Below are positions 48,602 through 57,099 of a stretch of 64,000 bases of DNA, one piece after another. Under the pieces are notes generated by a model, which worked only from the letters and a program-made list of their open reading frames with translations, ran no database searches and was not told the DNA's origin. The DNA lies in contig NZ_JACEIC010000002.1 of the NCBI RefSeq assembly GCF_013778305.1, positions 62,001-126,000 on the forward strand, in the 5' to 3' direction. The stretch comes from Nocardioides agri (GTDB lineage Bacteria > Actinomycetota > Actinomycetes > Propionibacteriales > Nocardioidaceae). How positions within the stretch are numbered: the first letter of the stretch is position 1; each line of letters starts with the position of its first letter. The position numbers and the translations under genes were made by a program.

Positions 48602-48620
48602 TGTCCCCTTACTGGGGACA
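48602..48620 (-). promoter_or_regulatory. Hairpin over the ribosome binding site of the SipW cassette
   Basis: On the minus strand, TGTCCCC-AGTAA-GGGGACA forms a 7-bp stem with a 5-base loop, ending 3 bases before the ATG at 48598. The GGGGA part of the stem is the only Shine-Dalgarno candidate, so translation would be blocked when it is folded. Nothing in the sequence shows what opens it. Confidence 0.6.
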
Positions 48621-48737
48621 CGGACCGTCCGAGTCCCCCCACGGCAGGGAGCCTGAGGGAGACGGGCGCGCCGCCACGCCGTTGTTACCGTCGCGTGGAG
48701 GAACTGTGGGCGAGGCGTCTAGACCGCCCCGCCGGTC
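48621..48737. other. Gap before the SipW cassette
   Basis: The gap from the hairpin to the pdxS stop holds GC-rich sequence with a CCCCCC/GGGAG tract. A promoter for the cassette should be here, but I see no clear -35/-10 boxes or terminator for pdxS. Confidence 0.3.
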
Positions 48738-49643
48738 TCACCAGCCGCGCTCGGAGAGCCGGTGCGGCTGCGGGATCTCGTCGACGTTGATGCCGACCAT
48801 CGCCTCGCCGAGGCCGCGGGAGACCTTGGCGACGACGTCGGGGTCGTCGTGGAACGTGGTGGCCTTGACGATCGCCTCGGCCCGCTGGGCGGGGTTGCCG
48901 GACTTGAAGATGCCCGAGCCCACGAAGACGCCCTCGGCGCCGAGCTGCATCATCATCGCCGCGTCGGCGGGGGTCGCGATGCCGCCGGCCGTGAAGAGCA
49001 CGACCGGGAGCTTGCCCTGATCGGCGATCTCCTTGACGAGCTCGTAGGGCGCCTGCAGCTCCTTGGCCGCGACGTACAGCTCGTCCTCCTCGAGCGCACC
49101 GAGGCGGCGGATCTCCCGGCGGATCGTGCGCATGTGGGTGACGGCGTTGGAGACGTCGCCGGTGCCGGCCTCGCCCTTGGACCGGATCATCGCCGCGCCC
49201 TCGGTGATCCGGCGCAGCGCCTCGCCGAGGTTGGTCGCACCGCAGACGAAGGGCACGGTGAACGCCCACTTGTCGATGTGGTTGGCGTAGTCGGCGGGCG
49301 TCAGCACCTCGGACTCGTCGATGTAGTCGACGCCGAGGCTCTGCAGCACCTGCGCCTCCGCGAAGTGGCCGATCCGCGCCTTGGCCATCACCGGGATCGA
49401 GACCGCCTCGATGATCCCGTCGATCATGTCGGGGTCGCTCATCCGCGAGACGCCGCCTTGCGCGCGGATGTCCGCCGGCACCCGCTCGAGCGCCATCACC
49501 GCCACCGCTCCGGCGTCCTCGGCGATCTTCGCCTGGTCGGGGGTGACGACGTCCATGATCACGCCGCCCTTGAGCATCTCAGCCATGCCGCGCTTGACGC
49601 GGGTGGTGCCGGTGCTCGTCTCGTCAGTGGTGCTCTCAGCCAT
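48738..49643 (-). CDS. pdxS: Pyridoxal 5'-phosphate synthase lyase subunit PdxS
   Basis: PdxS combines ribose 5-phosphate, glyceraldehyde 3-phosphate and ammonia to make pyridoxal phosphate. The 301-residue protein has the first catalytic Lys88 in [12 protein letters not shown], the second in [12 protein letters not shown], and [35 protein letters not shown] 49643 is two bases after the pgsA-like stop. The pdxT partner is separated by the SipW-type cassette. Confidence 0.96.
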   Translation of the reverse strand: MAESTTDETSTGTTRVKRGMAEMLKGGVIMDVVTPDQAKIAEDAGAVAVMALERVPADIRAQGGVSRMSDPDMIDGIIEAVSIPVMAKARIGHFAEAQVLQSLGVDYIDESEVLTPADYANHIDKWAFTVPFVCGATNLGEALRRITEGAAMIRSKGEAGTGDVSNAVTHMRTIRREIRRLGALEEDELYVAAKELQAPYELVKEIADQGKLPVVLFTAGGIATPADAAMMMQLGAEGVFVGSGIFKSGNPAQRAEAIVKATTFHDDPDVVAKVSRGLGEAMVGINVDEIPQPHRLSERGW

Positions 49644-49645
49644 GC

Positions 49646-50266
49646 TCAGATCGTAGTGCGGGCCTCGGCCAGTGCCTGACGCCGGACCACCCACACCCGC
49701 TGGCCGACCGTGATCGTCGACGCGATCGCGAGCGTCCACAGCGCGATCGGCAGCAGGATCGGCAGGTCGAGGATCTCGCTGAAGGCGGTCATCACCAGGA
49801 TCAGCACGAGGCGATCGGCCCGCTCGGCGATGCCGACCTTGACGTCGAAGCCCAGCGTCTCGCCGCGAGACCGGGCGTACGACGTGACCGCGCCCATCAG
49901 CAGGCAGACCAGGCTGAGCACGAGGTAGACCTTGCTCGGCTCCTCCCACGCGAAGTACAGCGCGAGACCCATGAAGATCGCGCCGTCGCCGATCCGGTCG
50001 AGCGTGGAGTCCCAGAACGCGCCGAACTTGGTGACCCGGCCCGACGTGCGCGCCATCGTCCCGTCGAGCAGGTCGCTGAAGACGAACGCCGTGATCACCA
50101 GGCACCCGGTGAGCAGCTCGCCCTGGGGGAAGAAGATCAGCGCGCCGGCGCAGACGCCGAGCGTGCCGACCAGCGTGACGGCGTCGGGGCTGACGCCCAG
50201 GCGCAGCAGCAGGTGGGCGATCGGGGAGATGACCTTCGTCCAGAAGGCGCGGAAACGTTCCATCAT
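49646..50266 (-). CDS. pgsA: CDP-alcohol phosphatidyltransferase, likely phosphatidylinositol phosphate synthase
   Basis: This 206-residue membrane enzyme carries the CDP-alcohol transferase signature [26 protein letters not shown] (D-x2-DG-x2-AR-x8-G-x3-D-x3-D), and about six hydrophobic segments. Located between HIT/thrS-type genes and pdxS, it is the actinobacterial enzyme for phosphatidylinositol phosphate. The genes for PIM mannosyltransferase and acyltransferase that often follow are missing here. Start ATG 50266 (a second ATG follows). Confidence 0.88.
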   Translation of the reverse strand: MMERFRAFWTKVISPIAHLLLRLGVSPDAVTLVGTLGVCAGALIFFPQGELLTGCLVITAFVFSDLLDGTMARTSGRVTKFGAFWDSTLDRIGDGAIFMGLALYFAWEEPSKVYLVLSLVCLLMGAVTSYARSRGETLGFDVKVGIAERADRLVLILVMTAFSEILDLPILLPIALWTLAIASTITVGQRVWVVRRQALAEARTTI

Positions 50267-50306
50267 GGCGGCAGCAGGCTACCGGGCCGCCGCCCAGGTC
50301 AGCGGG

Positions 50307-51491
50307 TCAACCCGCTTGGGGAACGGTCTGCGGGTGGTCGATCACCGGCTCGAAGGCGAGCTCGGCGGCGCCGATGAGCGGCGAGTCGTCGCCCAGCCCG
50401 GCGGATCGGATGACGGTGTCCGCACGCTGGTAGACCAGGGCGCTGCGGTGCATCGCCTCGTCGACCTGCTGCTCGGCGGCGCGCCAGACCTGCGCCAGGC
50501 AGCCGCCCAGGACGACCACGTCGGGGTTGAAGAGGTTGACGATCGCGCGGATGCCGACCCCGCACCACTCCGCGACCTCCTCGACGGCCGCGGCCGCCCG
50601 GGCGTCGCCGGCCCGCGCAGACGCGATCACCTCGGCCACCGCCGGCGGGCCACCGCCGGACAGTCGCCCTGCGTGCTGGAGCAATACGTTCTCGCCGACC
50701 TTCATCTCCCAGCAGCCGACCGCACCGCACCGGCAGACCGGCCCCTCGGTGTCGACCTGCATGTGGCCGACCTCCCCGGCGTACCCGCTGGCGCCGGTCA
50801 GCGGACGGCCACCGACGAGGAAGCCGCCACCGATGCCGACGCTCGAGGACAGGTAGGCGACCTCGGAGAACCCCACGGCAGCACCGCGGATGTGCTCGGC
50901 GAGCACACCGAGGTTGGCGTCGTTGCCGGTCGACACCGGCAGGGACAGGCGCTTGGCGAGCAGCTCGGTGAAGGGTTCGTCGACCCACCCGAGGTTGGGT
51001 GCGAATCGCACCAGCCCGTCGTCGGCGCGCACCGCGCCCGGGACGGCGACGCCGACGCCCAGGCAGCGAGAGTGAGCCGAGGAGGTGAGGATGTCCTCGA
51101 CCATCTGCGCGACCGAGTCCACGACGTGCGCGACGTCGTGCTTGCCGCGCTGGTGGCCCCGGGTACGGCGGGCGAGGACCTCGCCGCCGAGGCCGACCTC
51201 GGCGACCGCGATGCGGTCCACCCCGACGTCGACCGCGACGACCACGTTGTCCGTGCTCGGCACGACCAGGTTGGACGGTCGACCGCGCCCACCCACCACC
51301 GGCGTCTGCTCGGTCACCAGACCGAGCGACTGGAGCTCGCCGGTCAGCGCGCCGATCGTGCTGCGGTTCAGCCCGAGCTGCTTCGTCAGCACTGCACGCG
51401 TGGTGGGACCGTGCGTGTGCACCGTCTGGAGGATCGCGCGCAGGTTCGCGCGACGGAGCTCCTCGGTGCCGACGCCGATGGGGGTGGGCAT
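50307..51491 (-). CDS. ROK-family transcriptional regulator, probable xylose repressor
   Basis: This 394-residue protein has an N-terminal winged helix-turn-helix (LGLNRSTIGALTGELQSLGLV, about 38-58) and a ROK sugar-kinase-like domain with VDVGVDRIAVAEVG, GNDANLGVLAEH and the zinc motif CRCGAVGCWE. It follows the transporter genes on the same strand and the operator palindrome lies at the head of that operon. It is most likely the XylR-type repressor. A ROK glucokinase is less likely because of the DNA-binding domain. Confidence 0.88.
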   Translation of the reverse strand: MPTPIGVGTEELRRANLRAILQTVHTHGPTTRAVLTKQLGLNRSTIGALTGELQSLGLVTEQTPVVGGRGRPSNLVVPSTDNVVVAVDVGVDRIAVAEVGLGGEVLARRTRGHQRGKHDVAHVVDSVAQMVEDILTSSAHSRCLGVGVAVPGAVRADDGLVRFAPNLGWVDEPFTELLAKRLSLPVSTGNDANLGVLAEHIRGAAVGFSEVAYLSSSVGIGGGFLVGGRPLTGASGYAGEVGHMQVDTEGPVCRCGAVGCWEMKVGENVLLQHAGRLSGGGPPAVAEVIASARAGDARAAAAVEEVAEWCGVGIRAIVNLFNPDVVVLGGCLAQVWRAAEQQVDEAMHRSALVYQRADTVIRSAGLGDDSPLIGAAELAFEPVIDHPQTVPQAG

Positions 51492-51495
51492 ACGG

Positions 51496-52743
51496 CTAGA
51501 CCCGGCCGGATGCGGTCGCCCGCCGCCGGCTGATCGCGTCCACGGAGGCGGCCAACAGCAGCACGGCGCCGGTCACCATGTAGTACACGCTCGACGGCTG
51601 GTCGAGCAGGATGATGCCGTTGCGGATCACGGCGACGACCAGGCCGCCGATGACCGCGTCGGTGATCTTGCCCTTGCCGCCGAACAGGCTCGTGCCGCCG
51701 ATGACCGCTGCGCCCACGGCGAGCAGCAGCGTGTCGCTGCCACCGGTGTTCGGGGAGACGGAGTTCGTACGGCTCGCCGCCAGGAAACCAGCCAGGGCAG
51801 CGATCGTCGAGCAGGTCATGAAGCAGCTGATCTTCACCCACGGCACGGCGATGCCGGACCGACGAGCGGCCTCGGCGTTGCCACCGGTGGCGTAGACGTG
51901 CTTGCCCCACGACGTGCGCGACAGGGCGTAGCCGAGAAGGACGACGAGCGCCAGGATGATCACGACGACGTTCGGGACGCCCTTCAGCGACTTCAGGGCC
52001 GGGTTCGGGCTGCGCTCACGCGAGAGGTACGCCGTGAAGGCCACGACCAGGATCGCGAACGCGCCGGACTTGATCGCCCACAGGAGCATCGGCTCGGCGC
52101 TGAGCCCCTTCGCCCGCCGCGTGCGGATCTTCAGGAGGTTCGTCCCGGCGTAGCCGACGACGGTGAGCACCGTCAGCAGCCAGCCCAGCCAGATCGGCAT
52201 CGACCCGTTGTTGAGCTTGAGGACGAACTCACTGCGGAGGCCGATCGTGCCGCCCTCGCCGATGATCCAGAGCATCACGCCTTGGAGTGCCAGGAAGAGC
52301 GCCAGGGTCACGACGAACGACGGGATCCCGACCCGGGCGACCAGCAGGCCGATGAACAGGCCGATGAGCGTGCCGGTGAGGATTCCCGCGAGCAGCGCCG
52401 GCACCAGCGGCCAGTCGTGGTTGGTGAGGGTGACGCCGAGCACGGCGGCGGCCGCACCTCCGGTGAAGCCCGCGGACAGGTCGATCTCGCCGAGCAGCAG
52501 CACGAAGATCAGGCCCATCGCGAGGACCATGACGGCCGCGGACTGGCCGATCAGGTTCGCGAAGTTGAGCTCGGTCGTGAAGGTGTCCGGCCGCAGCACC
52601 GAGAACACGATGACCAGGGCGATCAGGCCGAGGACAGCCGGCAGGGAGCCGACGTCACCGCCACGCACCTTGTCGAGGTAGCCACGGGCGATGGAGCCGA
52701 GGCTCGCTCGCTCCTCCGGGGGAGCCTGGGTGGTGGCGCTCAT
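51496..52743 (-). CDS. Sugar ABC transporter permease (XylH-like)
   Basis: This 415-residue permease of the ribose/xylose (carbohydrate uptake 2) type has about ten hydrophobic segments, AVMVLAMGLIFVLLLGEIDLS and the ATPase contact loop TGGNAEAARRSGIAV. It overlaps the XylG-like stop (ATGA) and precedes the ROK gene by four bases. It imports sugar with the ATPase and binding protein. Confidence 0.9.
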   Translation of the reverse strand: MSATTQAPPEERASLGSIARGYLDKVRGGDVGSLPAVLGLIALVIVFSVLRPDTFTTELNFANLIGQSAAVMVLAMGLIFVLLLGEIDLSAGFTGGAAAAVLGVTLTNHDWPLVPALLAGILTGTLIGLFIGLLVARVGIPSFVVTLALFLALQGVMLWIIGEGGTIGLRSEFVLKLNNGSMPIWLGWLLTVLTVVGYAGTNLLKIRTRRAKGLSAEPMLLWAIKSGAFAILVVAFTAYLSRERSPNPALKSLKGVPNVVVIILALVVLLGYALSRTSWGKHVYATGGNAEAARRSGIAVPWVKISCFMTCSTIAALAGFLAASRTNSVSPNTGGSDTLLLAVGAAVIGGTSLFGGKGKITDAVIGGLVVAVIRNGIILLDQPSSVYYMVTGAVLLLAASVDAISRRRATASGRV

Positions 52744-53549
52744 CGGTCTACTCCGTTGGTCGTGTCGGTGCCGCGCTTCTCGGAGGAGCCGGTGGTGATC
52801 AGCTCGACCACCTCGCCGCGGGTCACGTCGTCCTTGCGGACCTGGGCGACCAGCTGGCCGAGGTAGAGGACGGCGATGTCGTCGGCGACCTCGAACACGT
52901 CGTTGAGGTTGTGGCTGATCAGCACGACGCCGAGGCCACGGTCGGCCAGGCGCCGTACCAGCAGGAGGACCTGCTCGGTCTGCGCGACGCCGAGGGCGGC
53001 GGTCGGCTCGTCGAGGATGACGACCTTCGAGTTCCAGAGCACGGCGCGCGCGATCGCGACGGTCTGCCGCTGACCACCCGAGAGGGCGGACACGTGGGTG
53101 CGCACCGACTTCAAGGTACGCACCGAGAGACCGTCGAGGGTCTCGCGGGCGCGCTGCTCCATGGCGTTGTCGTCGAGCCGGACGCTGCGCCCGAGCTCGC
53201 GGCCGAGGAACATGTTGTCGACGACGTCGAGGTTGTCGCACAGGGCGAGGTCCTGGTACACGACCTCGATCCCGAGCTGGTTGGCGTCTCTCGGGCCGTG
53301 CACCTTCACGGGCTTGCCCTCGAAGTGGTACTCGCCCTCGTCGAAGGCGTGGATGCCGGCGATGCCCTTGATCAGGGTGCTCTTGCCGGCACCGTTGTCG
53401 CCGACCAGCGCGGTCACGTGACCGGGCCGGACGTCGAGGTCGACGCCGCGCAGCACGTGCACGGCGCCGAAGCTCTTCTGGATGCCCCGCAGGCTCAGCA
53501 GCGGCTGGCCCGACGTGGTCGGTGCTGCCTCTTCGGCGGCTGGGACGGA
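52740..53549 (-). CDS. Sugar ABC transporter ATP-binding protein (XylG-like, single domain)
   Basis: This 269-residue ATPase has Walker A GDNGAGKSTL, signature LSGGQRQ and Walker B VVILDEPTAALG. Transporters of this class usually have two fused ATPase domains; this one has a single domain and would dimerise. The GTG at 53549 follows GGAGG by eight bases and is preferred over a GTG 14 codons earlier. A hairpin with a short U-rich run lies between it and the binding-protein gene. Confidence 0.9.
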   Translation of the reverse strand, partial: SVPAAEEAAPTTSGQPLLSLRGIQKSFGAVHVLRGVDLDVRPGHVTALVGDNGAGKSTLIKGIAGIHAFDEGEYHFEGKPVKVHGPRDANQLGIEVVYQDLALCDNLDVVDNMFLGRELGRSVRLDDNAMEQRARETLDGLSVRTLKSVRTHVSALSGGQRQTVAIARAVLWNSKVVILDEPTAALGVAQTEQVLLLVRRLADRGLGVVLISHNLNDVFEVADDIAVLYLGQLVAQVRKDDVTRGEVVELITTGSSEKRGTDTTNGVDR

Positions 53550-53621
53550 CACAGGGGTCTCCTCCGTCGGTGGATGGAACGCAACGCGCACCCGAGGTGC
53601 TTCGCGTCGCGGTGAAAAGGG

Positions 53622-53659
53622 GCTCGGGGGCCCGTCCCGGTAGGGACGGACCCCCGAGC
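53622..53659 (-). terminator. Attenuator-like hairpin between binding-protein and ATPase genes
   Basis: A 17-bp stem with a 4-base loop and one mismatch (GCTCGGGGGTCCGTCCC on the minus strand, then its partner) is followed by CCCTTTTCACC. The T-run makes this a weak Rho-independent terminator. Partial readthrough would give more binding protein than membrane components. Confidence 0.65.
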
Positions 53660-53682
53660 GGTGCCTTGCGGCGCCGGCGTCG

Positions 53683-54810
53683 TTACTTGATGCCGGCCTT
53701 CTCGCAGGCCTTGGCGAACTCGTCGACGCAGATGTCCGACGCGCTGGCGAAGCCGTCGTCGATCACGCTCTGCACCTTATCGGCGGTGACCCACACCGGG
53801 ACGGCGAGCGAGGACGGGACGTCCTTGCCGGTCTCGGTGTCCTTGACCGAGCCGGTCGCCAGCGACGACGGGTCGTCACCGTTGATCAGCGCGATCGCGA
53901 GGTCCGAGGCAGCCTTCGCCTCGAGGTCGGTGTTCTTGTAGACCGTGCCGCACTGGTAGCCAGCGAGCACGTTCTGCAGGCCCTCGACGGAGGCGTCCTG
54001 ACCGGTGACCGGGACGGTGCCGGCGGTGCCGTTGTCCTTCATGCGGGCGATGATGCCGCCGGCCATGGTGTCGTTGGCCGACACGACGCCGTCGATCTTG
54101 CCGTTGTTCTTCGTGTACAGCTGCTCGTAGGCGTCACCGGCCTTGGTGGCGTCCCAGAAGCCGCTCTGGTCGCCGACCAGCTTGTACTGGGTCATCGGCT
54201 TGAGGACCTCGTCGTAGCCGGACTTGAACAGCGCCGCGTTGTTGTCGTTCGGGTCGCCGTTGATGTAGATGATGTTGCCCTTGGACTTGCCGTCCGCGTC
54301 GAGGCAGTCCGCGAGGCCCTGGCCCATCAGCCGGCCGACCTCGACGTTGTCGAACGACACGTAGTACGACGCGCCGCCGCCGAGCGTCAGGCGGTCGTAG
54401 TCGATGCTCTGGACGCCGGCCTCGGTGGCCTTCGACAGACACGCCTTGCCGGACTCGGAGTCCAGGTTGACGATCATCAGGACGGTGACGCCCTCGTTGA
54501 TCATGCTGTCGCAGATCTCGCCGAACTTGGCGACGTCGCCGCCAGCGTTGTCGATGATCGACTCGACACCGGCGTCGTCGAACGCGGCCTGCAGGCTCGG
54601 CCGGTCGTTGGCCTCCCAGCGCGGGGAGGTCGTCTCGTCCGGCAGGATGACCCCGACCTTGCCCTCGGCAGCCGGCGACCCGCTGCTGTCGCCGCTGTCG
54701 CCGCTGTTGTTGTCGCTGTCGCTGTCGTCGCCGCACGCGGACAGCGCACCGAACGCCAGCACTCCGACCGCAACGAGAGACGCCATCCGCGCCCCCTTGC
54801 TCCTGACCAT
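53683..54810 (-). CDS. Xylose-type sugar-binding lipoprotein (XylF-like)
   Basis: This 375-residue periplasmic binding protein has a signal with lipobox ALSAC (Cys26), a Ser/Asp/Gly-rich tether, and the pentose-binding core VGVILPDETTSPRWEANDRPSL with VGDQSGFWDATKAGDAYE. I prefer ATG 54810, with GGAGG eight bases upstream, to ATG 54825. It diverges from xylA around a palindromic operator. Xylose is inferred from that link; other sugars are possible. Confidence 0.88.
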   Translation of the reverse strand: MVRSKGARMASLVAVGVLAFGALSACGDDSDSDNNSGDSGDSSGSPAAEGKVGVILPDETTSPRWEANDRPSLQAAFDDAGVESIIDNAGGDVAKFGEICDSMINEGVTVLMIVNLDSESGKACLSKATEAGVQSIDYDRLTLGGGASYYVSFDNVEVGRLMGQGLADCLDADGKSKGNIIYINGDPNDNNAALFKSGYDEVLKPMTQYKLVGDQSGFWDATKAGDAYEQLYTKNNGKIDGVVSANDTMAGGIIARMKDNGTAGTVPVTGQDASVEGLQNVLAGYQCGTVYKNTDLEAKAASDLAIALINGDDPSSLATGSVKDTETGKDVPSSLAVPVWVTADKVQSVIDDGFASASDICVDEFAKACEKAGIK

Positions 54811-54860
54811 TTCCTCGACCTCCATGGCTTGGTACCTGTGATGTGACGACCATCACGGTA

Positions 54861-54881
54861 TATGTTGTCCGGGACAACATA
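54861..54881. promoter_or_regulatory. Palindromic operator between xylA and the sugar transporter
   Basis: TATGTTGTCC, one base, then GGACAACATA form a perfect 10-bp-arm palindrome in the 184-bp divergent gap, 50 bases before the binding-protein start and about 114 bases before xylA. Its placement and A/T-rich ends fit an operator for the ROK/XylR-type regulator. Binding itself is inferred. Confidence 0.75.
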
Positions 54882-54994
54882 CTTAGCCGGGCCATGCGCA
54901 GCAAGCACTTCCAGCGCGCGTGTTTTGTTGCACGTTCAAACCAAGTGCAGCCCCGCCTGAGCGTAACCAAATCGTGATCGAGACGAGGACTCCG

Positions 54995-56173
54995 ATGACT
55001 GCGAGCAGCACCGATCCGACCGCCTTCACCCCTACCCGCGAGGACCGCTTCTCCTTCGGCCTCTGGACCGTCGGCTGGCAGGGCGTCGACGTCTTCGGCG
55101 GCGCGGTGCGACCCGTGCTGGACCCCGCCGAGGCGATCCACCGGCTCAGCGACCTGGGCGCCTACGGCATCACCTTCCACGACAACGACGTGTTCCCGTT
55201 CGACGCCTCCCCGGCCGAGAAGGAGCAGCACCTAGCGCCGTTCCGCAGGGCGCTCGAGGAGACCGGGCTGGTCGTGCCGATGGTCACCACCAACCTCTTC
55301 TCGCACCCGGTCTTCCGCGATGGTGGCTTCACCAACAACGACCGCGACGTCCGCCGCTTCGCGATCCGCAAGGCCGCCGACCAGATCGACCTCGCCGCCG
55401 AGCTCGGCGCGAAGATCTTCGTGGCGTGGGGCGGTCGCGAGGGTGCCGAGTCGGGTGCCGCGAAGGACGTCAAGGACGCGCTCTCCCGCTACAAGGAGGC
55501 CTTCGACGTGCTCGGTGCCTACTCCGAGGAGCAGGGCTACGGGCTGCGCTTCGCGATCGAGCCCAAGCCCAACGAGCCGCGCGGCGACATCCTGCTGCCG
55601 ACCGTGGGGCATGCGCTGGCGTTCATCAACGAGCTGGAGCGGCCCGACCTGGTCGGCCTCAACCCCGAGGTCGGCCACGAGGAGATGGCATCGCTGAACT
55701 ACGCGCACGGGCTCGCCCAGGCGCTGTGGCACGGCAAGCTCTTCCACATCGACCTCAACGGTCAGACCGGCCCGCGCTACGACCAGGACCTGCGCTTCGG
55801 CGCCGGCAACGCCCGCGGTGCCTTCTGGACCGTCGACGTCGTCGAGAACGGCGGGTACGACGGTCCGCGGCACTTCGACTACAAGCCACCGCGGACCGAG
55901 GACATGGACGGCGTCTGGGAGTCGGCCCGCGCCTGCATGCGCAACTACCTGATCCTGCGCGACAAGGTCCGGGCCTTCCGCGCCGACCCCGAGGTCCAGC
56001 AGGCGCTGCTCGACGCCCGGCTCGACCAGCTCGCCCAGCCGTCCCTGGCGGCCGGTGAGACCGTGGCCGACCTGCGGGCCGAGTCCTTCGACCCCGACGC
56101 CGCCGCTGCCCGCGGCATGGCCTTCGAGCGCCTCGACCAGCTGGCCCTCGAGCACCTGTACGGCGTGCGCTAG
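54995..56173 (+). CDS. xylA: Xylose isomerase
   Basis: XylA converts D-xylose to D-xylulose. The 392-residue protein has the signatures [42 protein letters not shown] (metal-binding Glu), [35 protein letters not shown] and [11 protein letters not shown]. The ATG at 54995 has GAGGAC seven bases upstream and fits the family; a longer open frame upstream lacks similarity. No xylB kinase gene is in the window. It diverges from the transporter. Confidence 0.96.
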   Translation: MTASSTDPTAFTPTREDRFSFGLWTVGWQGVDVFGGAVRPVLDPAEAIHRLSDLGAYGITFHDNDVFPFDASPAEKEQHLAPFRRALEETGLVVPMVTTNLFSHPVFRDGGFTNNDRDVRRFAIRKAADQIDLAAELGAKIFVAWGGREGAESGAAKDVKDALSRYKEAFDVLGAYSEEQGYGLRFAIEPKPNEPRGDILLPTVGHALAFINELERPDLVGLNPEVGHEEMASLNYAHGLAQALWHGKLFHIDLNGQTGPRYDQDLRFGAGNARGAFWTVDVVENGGYDGPRHFDYKPPRTEDMDGVWESARACMRNYLILRDKVRAFRADPEVQQALLDARLDQLAQPSLAAGETVADLRAESFDPDAAAARGMAFERLDQLALEHLYGVR

Positions 56174-56197
56174 GCCCCCACGGCGCGATACCCACAG

Positions 56198-56238
56198 ACG
56201 TAGTGGTCGTTCCGGGCCGCCCGGAACGACCGGTACGT
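56198..56238. terminator. Hairpin element, copy 1
   Basis: ACGTAGTGGTCGTTCCGGG is followed by CCG and a complement with two mismatches. It lies between convergent xylA and the inositol-phosphatase-like gene, so it can act as a bidirectional terminator. Confidence 0.65.
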
Positions 56239-56299
56239 CGCTGGCTATCGGGACAGGGCGCCGATGACGTCGGCGGCCGCCACGGCGGGATACCCACAG

Positions 56300-56340
56300 A
56301 CGTAGTGGTCGTTCCGGGCCGCCCGGAACGACCACTACGT
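56300..56340. terminator. Hairpin element, copy 2 (19-bp perfect stem)
   Basis: ACGTAGTGGTCGTTCCGGG and its perfect complement surround CCG. The stem is 19 bp. It ends 7 bases before the phosphatase stop codon. Confidence 0.75.
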
Positions 56341-56346
56341 CGCTGG

Positions 56347-57099
56347 CTATCGGGACAGCGCGCCGACGACGTCGGCCACCGCGGTCAGCGCGCCGGCGGC
56401 GTACCAGGTGACGCCGGCGGCCTCGACCTGCGCGGTCGTGCCACCGGCGCCGCGGATGATCGCGGCGCCGGGGAGCTCGTCCCACGGCGGGACGGAGTGC
56501 TGGCACACCACGTGCAGCCGGCCCTCGGCGACCGCAGTCGCGTCCATCGACCCCGAGCCCAGCATCCGCAGCGTCGCCGCCTGCCCGGCCACCCGGTCGA
56601 AGACCGTGCCCACCTCGCTCTCGAGGAAGGGCGGGTGCAGGTAGGTGGCCAGGCACGACGCGGCCAGCGGCCGGTCGGTGATCCGGGGCAGGCGCTGACC
56701 GTTGACGGTCGAGGGCAGGTCCGGACCGCCCACGAACGTGCGGCCCGACGGCGCGTGGTGGATGGCGCCGAGCACGAGGTCGTCACCGTCGACCAGCGCG
56801 ACCGCCGAGCACCACCAGTCCAGGCCCGCGACGAAGTTGTAGGTGCCGTCGACCGGGTCGACTACCCAGCGCCGGCCGGACGTCCCCTCGTGCGCGGCGC
56901 CCTCCTCCCCCAGCACCCCGTCGTCGGGTCGCTCGACGGCGAGGGTCTCGACGACCAGCCGCTCGGCGGCCCGGTCCGCGGCGGTCACGACGTCCGAGAT
57001 CGACGCCTTCTCCTCGGCCTCGAGCCCCTCCTCGCGCATCCGGCTCGCCAGGGTGCCGGCCTCGCGCACGAGCCGGGCGGCCAGCTCCGCGTCGTTCAC
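56347..57099 (-). CDS. Inositol monophosphatase family protein
   Basis: This 250-residue enzyme is of the metal-dependent phosphatase family that includes inositol monophosphatase, HisN and CysQ. It has GEEG (64-67), the metal motif DPVDGTYNFV at 81-90, and WDELPGAAIIRGAGG at the C-terminus (WD-AG block). The GTG at 57099 overlaps the HIT gene stop by four bases. The gene's end is part of the 102-bp duplication. Substrate may be inositol phosphate or a related sugar phosphate. Confidence 0.88.
   Translation of the reverse strand: MNDAELAARLVREAGTLASRMREEGLEAEEKASISDVVTAADRAAERLVVETLAVERPDDGVLGEEGAAHEGTSGRRWVVDPVDGTYNFVAGLDWWCSAVALVDGDDLVLGAIHHAPSGRTFVGGPDLPSTVNGQRLPRITDRPLAASCLATYLHPPFLESEVGTVFDRVAGQAATLRMLGSGSMDATAVAEGRLHVVCQHSVPPWDELPGAAIIRGAGGTTAQVEAAGVTWYAAGALTAVADVVGALSR

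Larger units (their letters stand above)
54995..56248 (+). other. Note on xylA region and its convergent 3' end
   Basis: The open frame of xylA ends at 56173; 56174-56346 is a convergent spacer that holds two copies of a hairpin element. No further gene is seen in it. Confidence 0.4.
56187..56390. repeat. 102-bp tandem duplication
   Basis: Two adjacent copies of a 102-bp unit begin at 56187 and 56289 (both start GATACCCACAGACGTAGTGG). Each holds a hairpin element and ends in sequence matching the 3' end of the phosphatase gene. They differ at a few bases, including two in the hairpin arm. Copy 2 carries the real stop codon and end of the gene. Confidence 0.85.

Noticed and set aside
45313..48620. 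A prophage or integron insertion
   Set aside because: No integrase, att repeats or phage genes flank the cassette, and GC content looks like the neighbours.
56187..56390. A CRISPR array or insertion-sequence ends
   Set aside because: There are only two adjacent copies, with no spacers, no transposase and no flanking target duplication.
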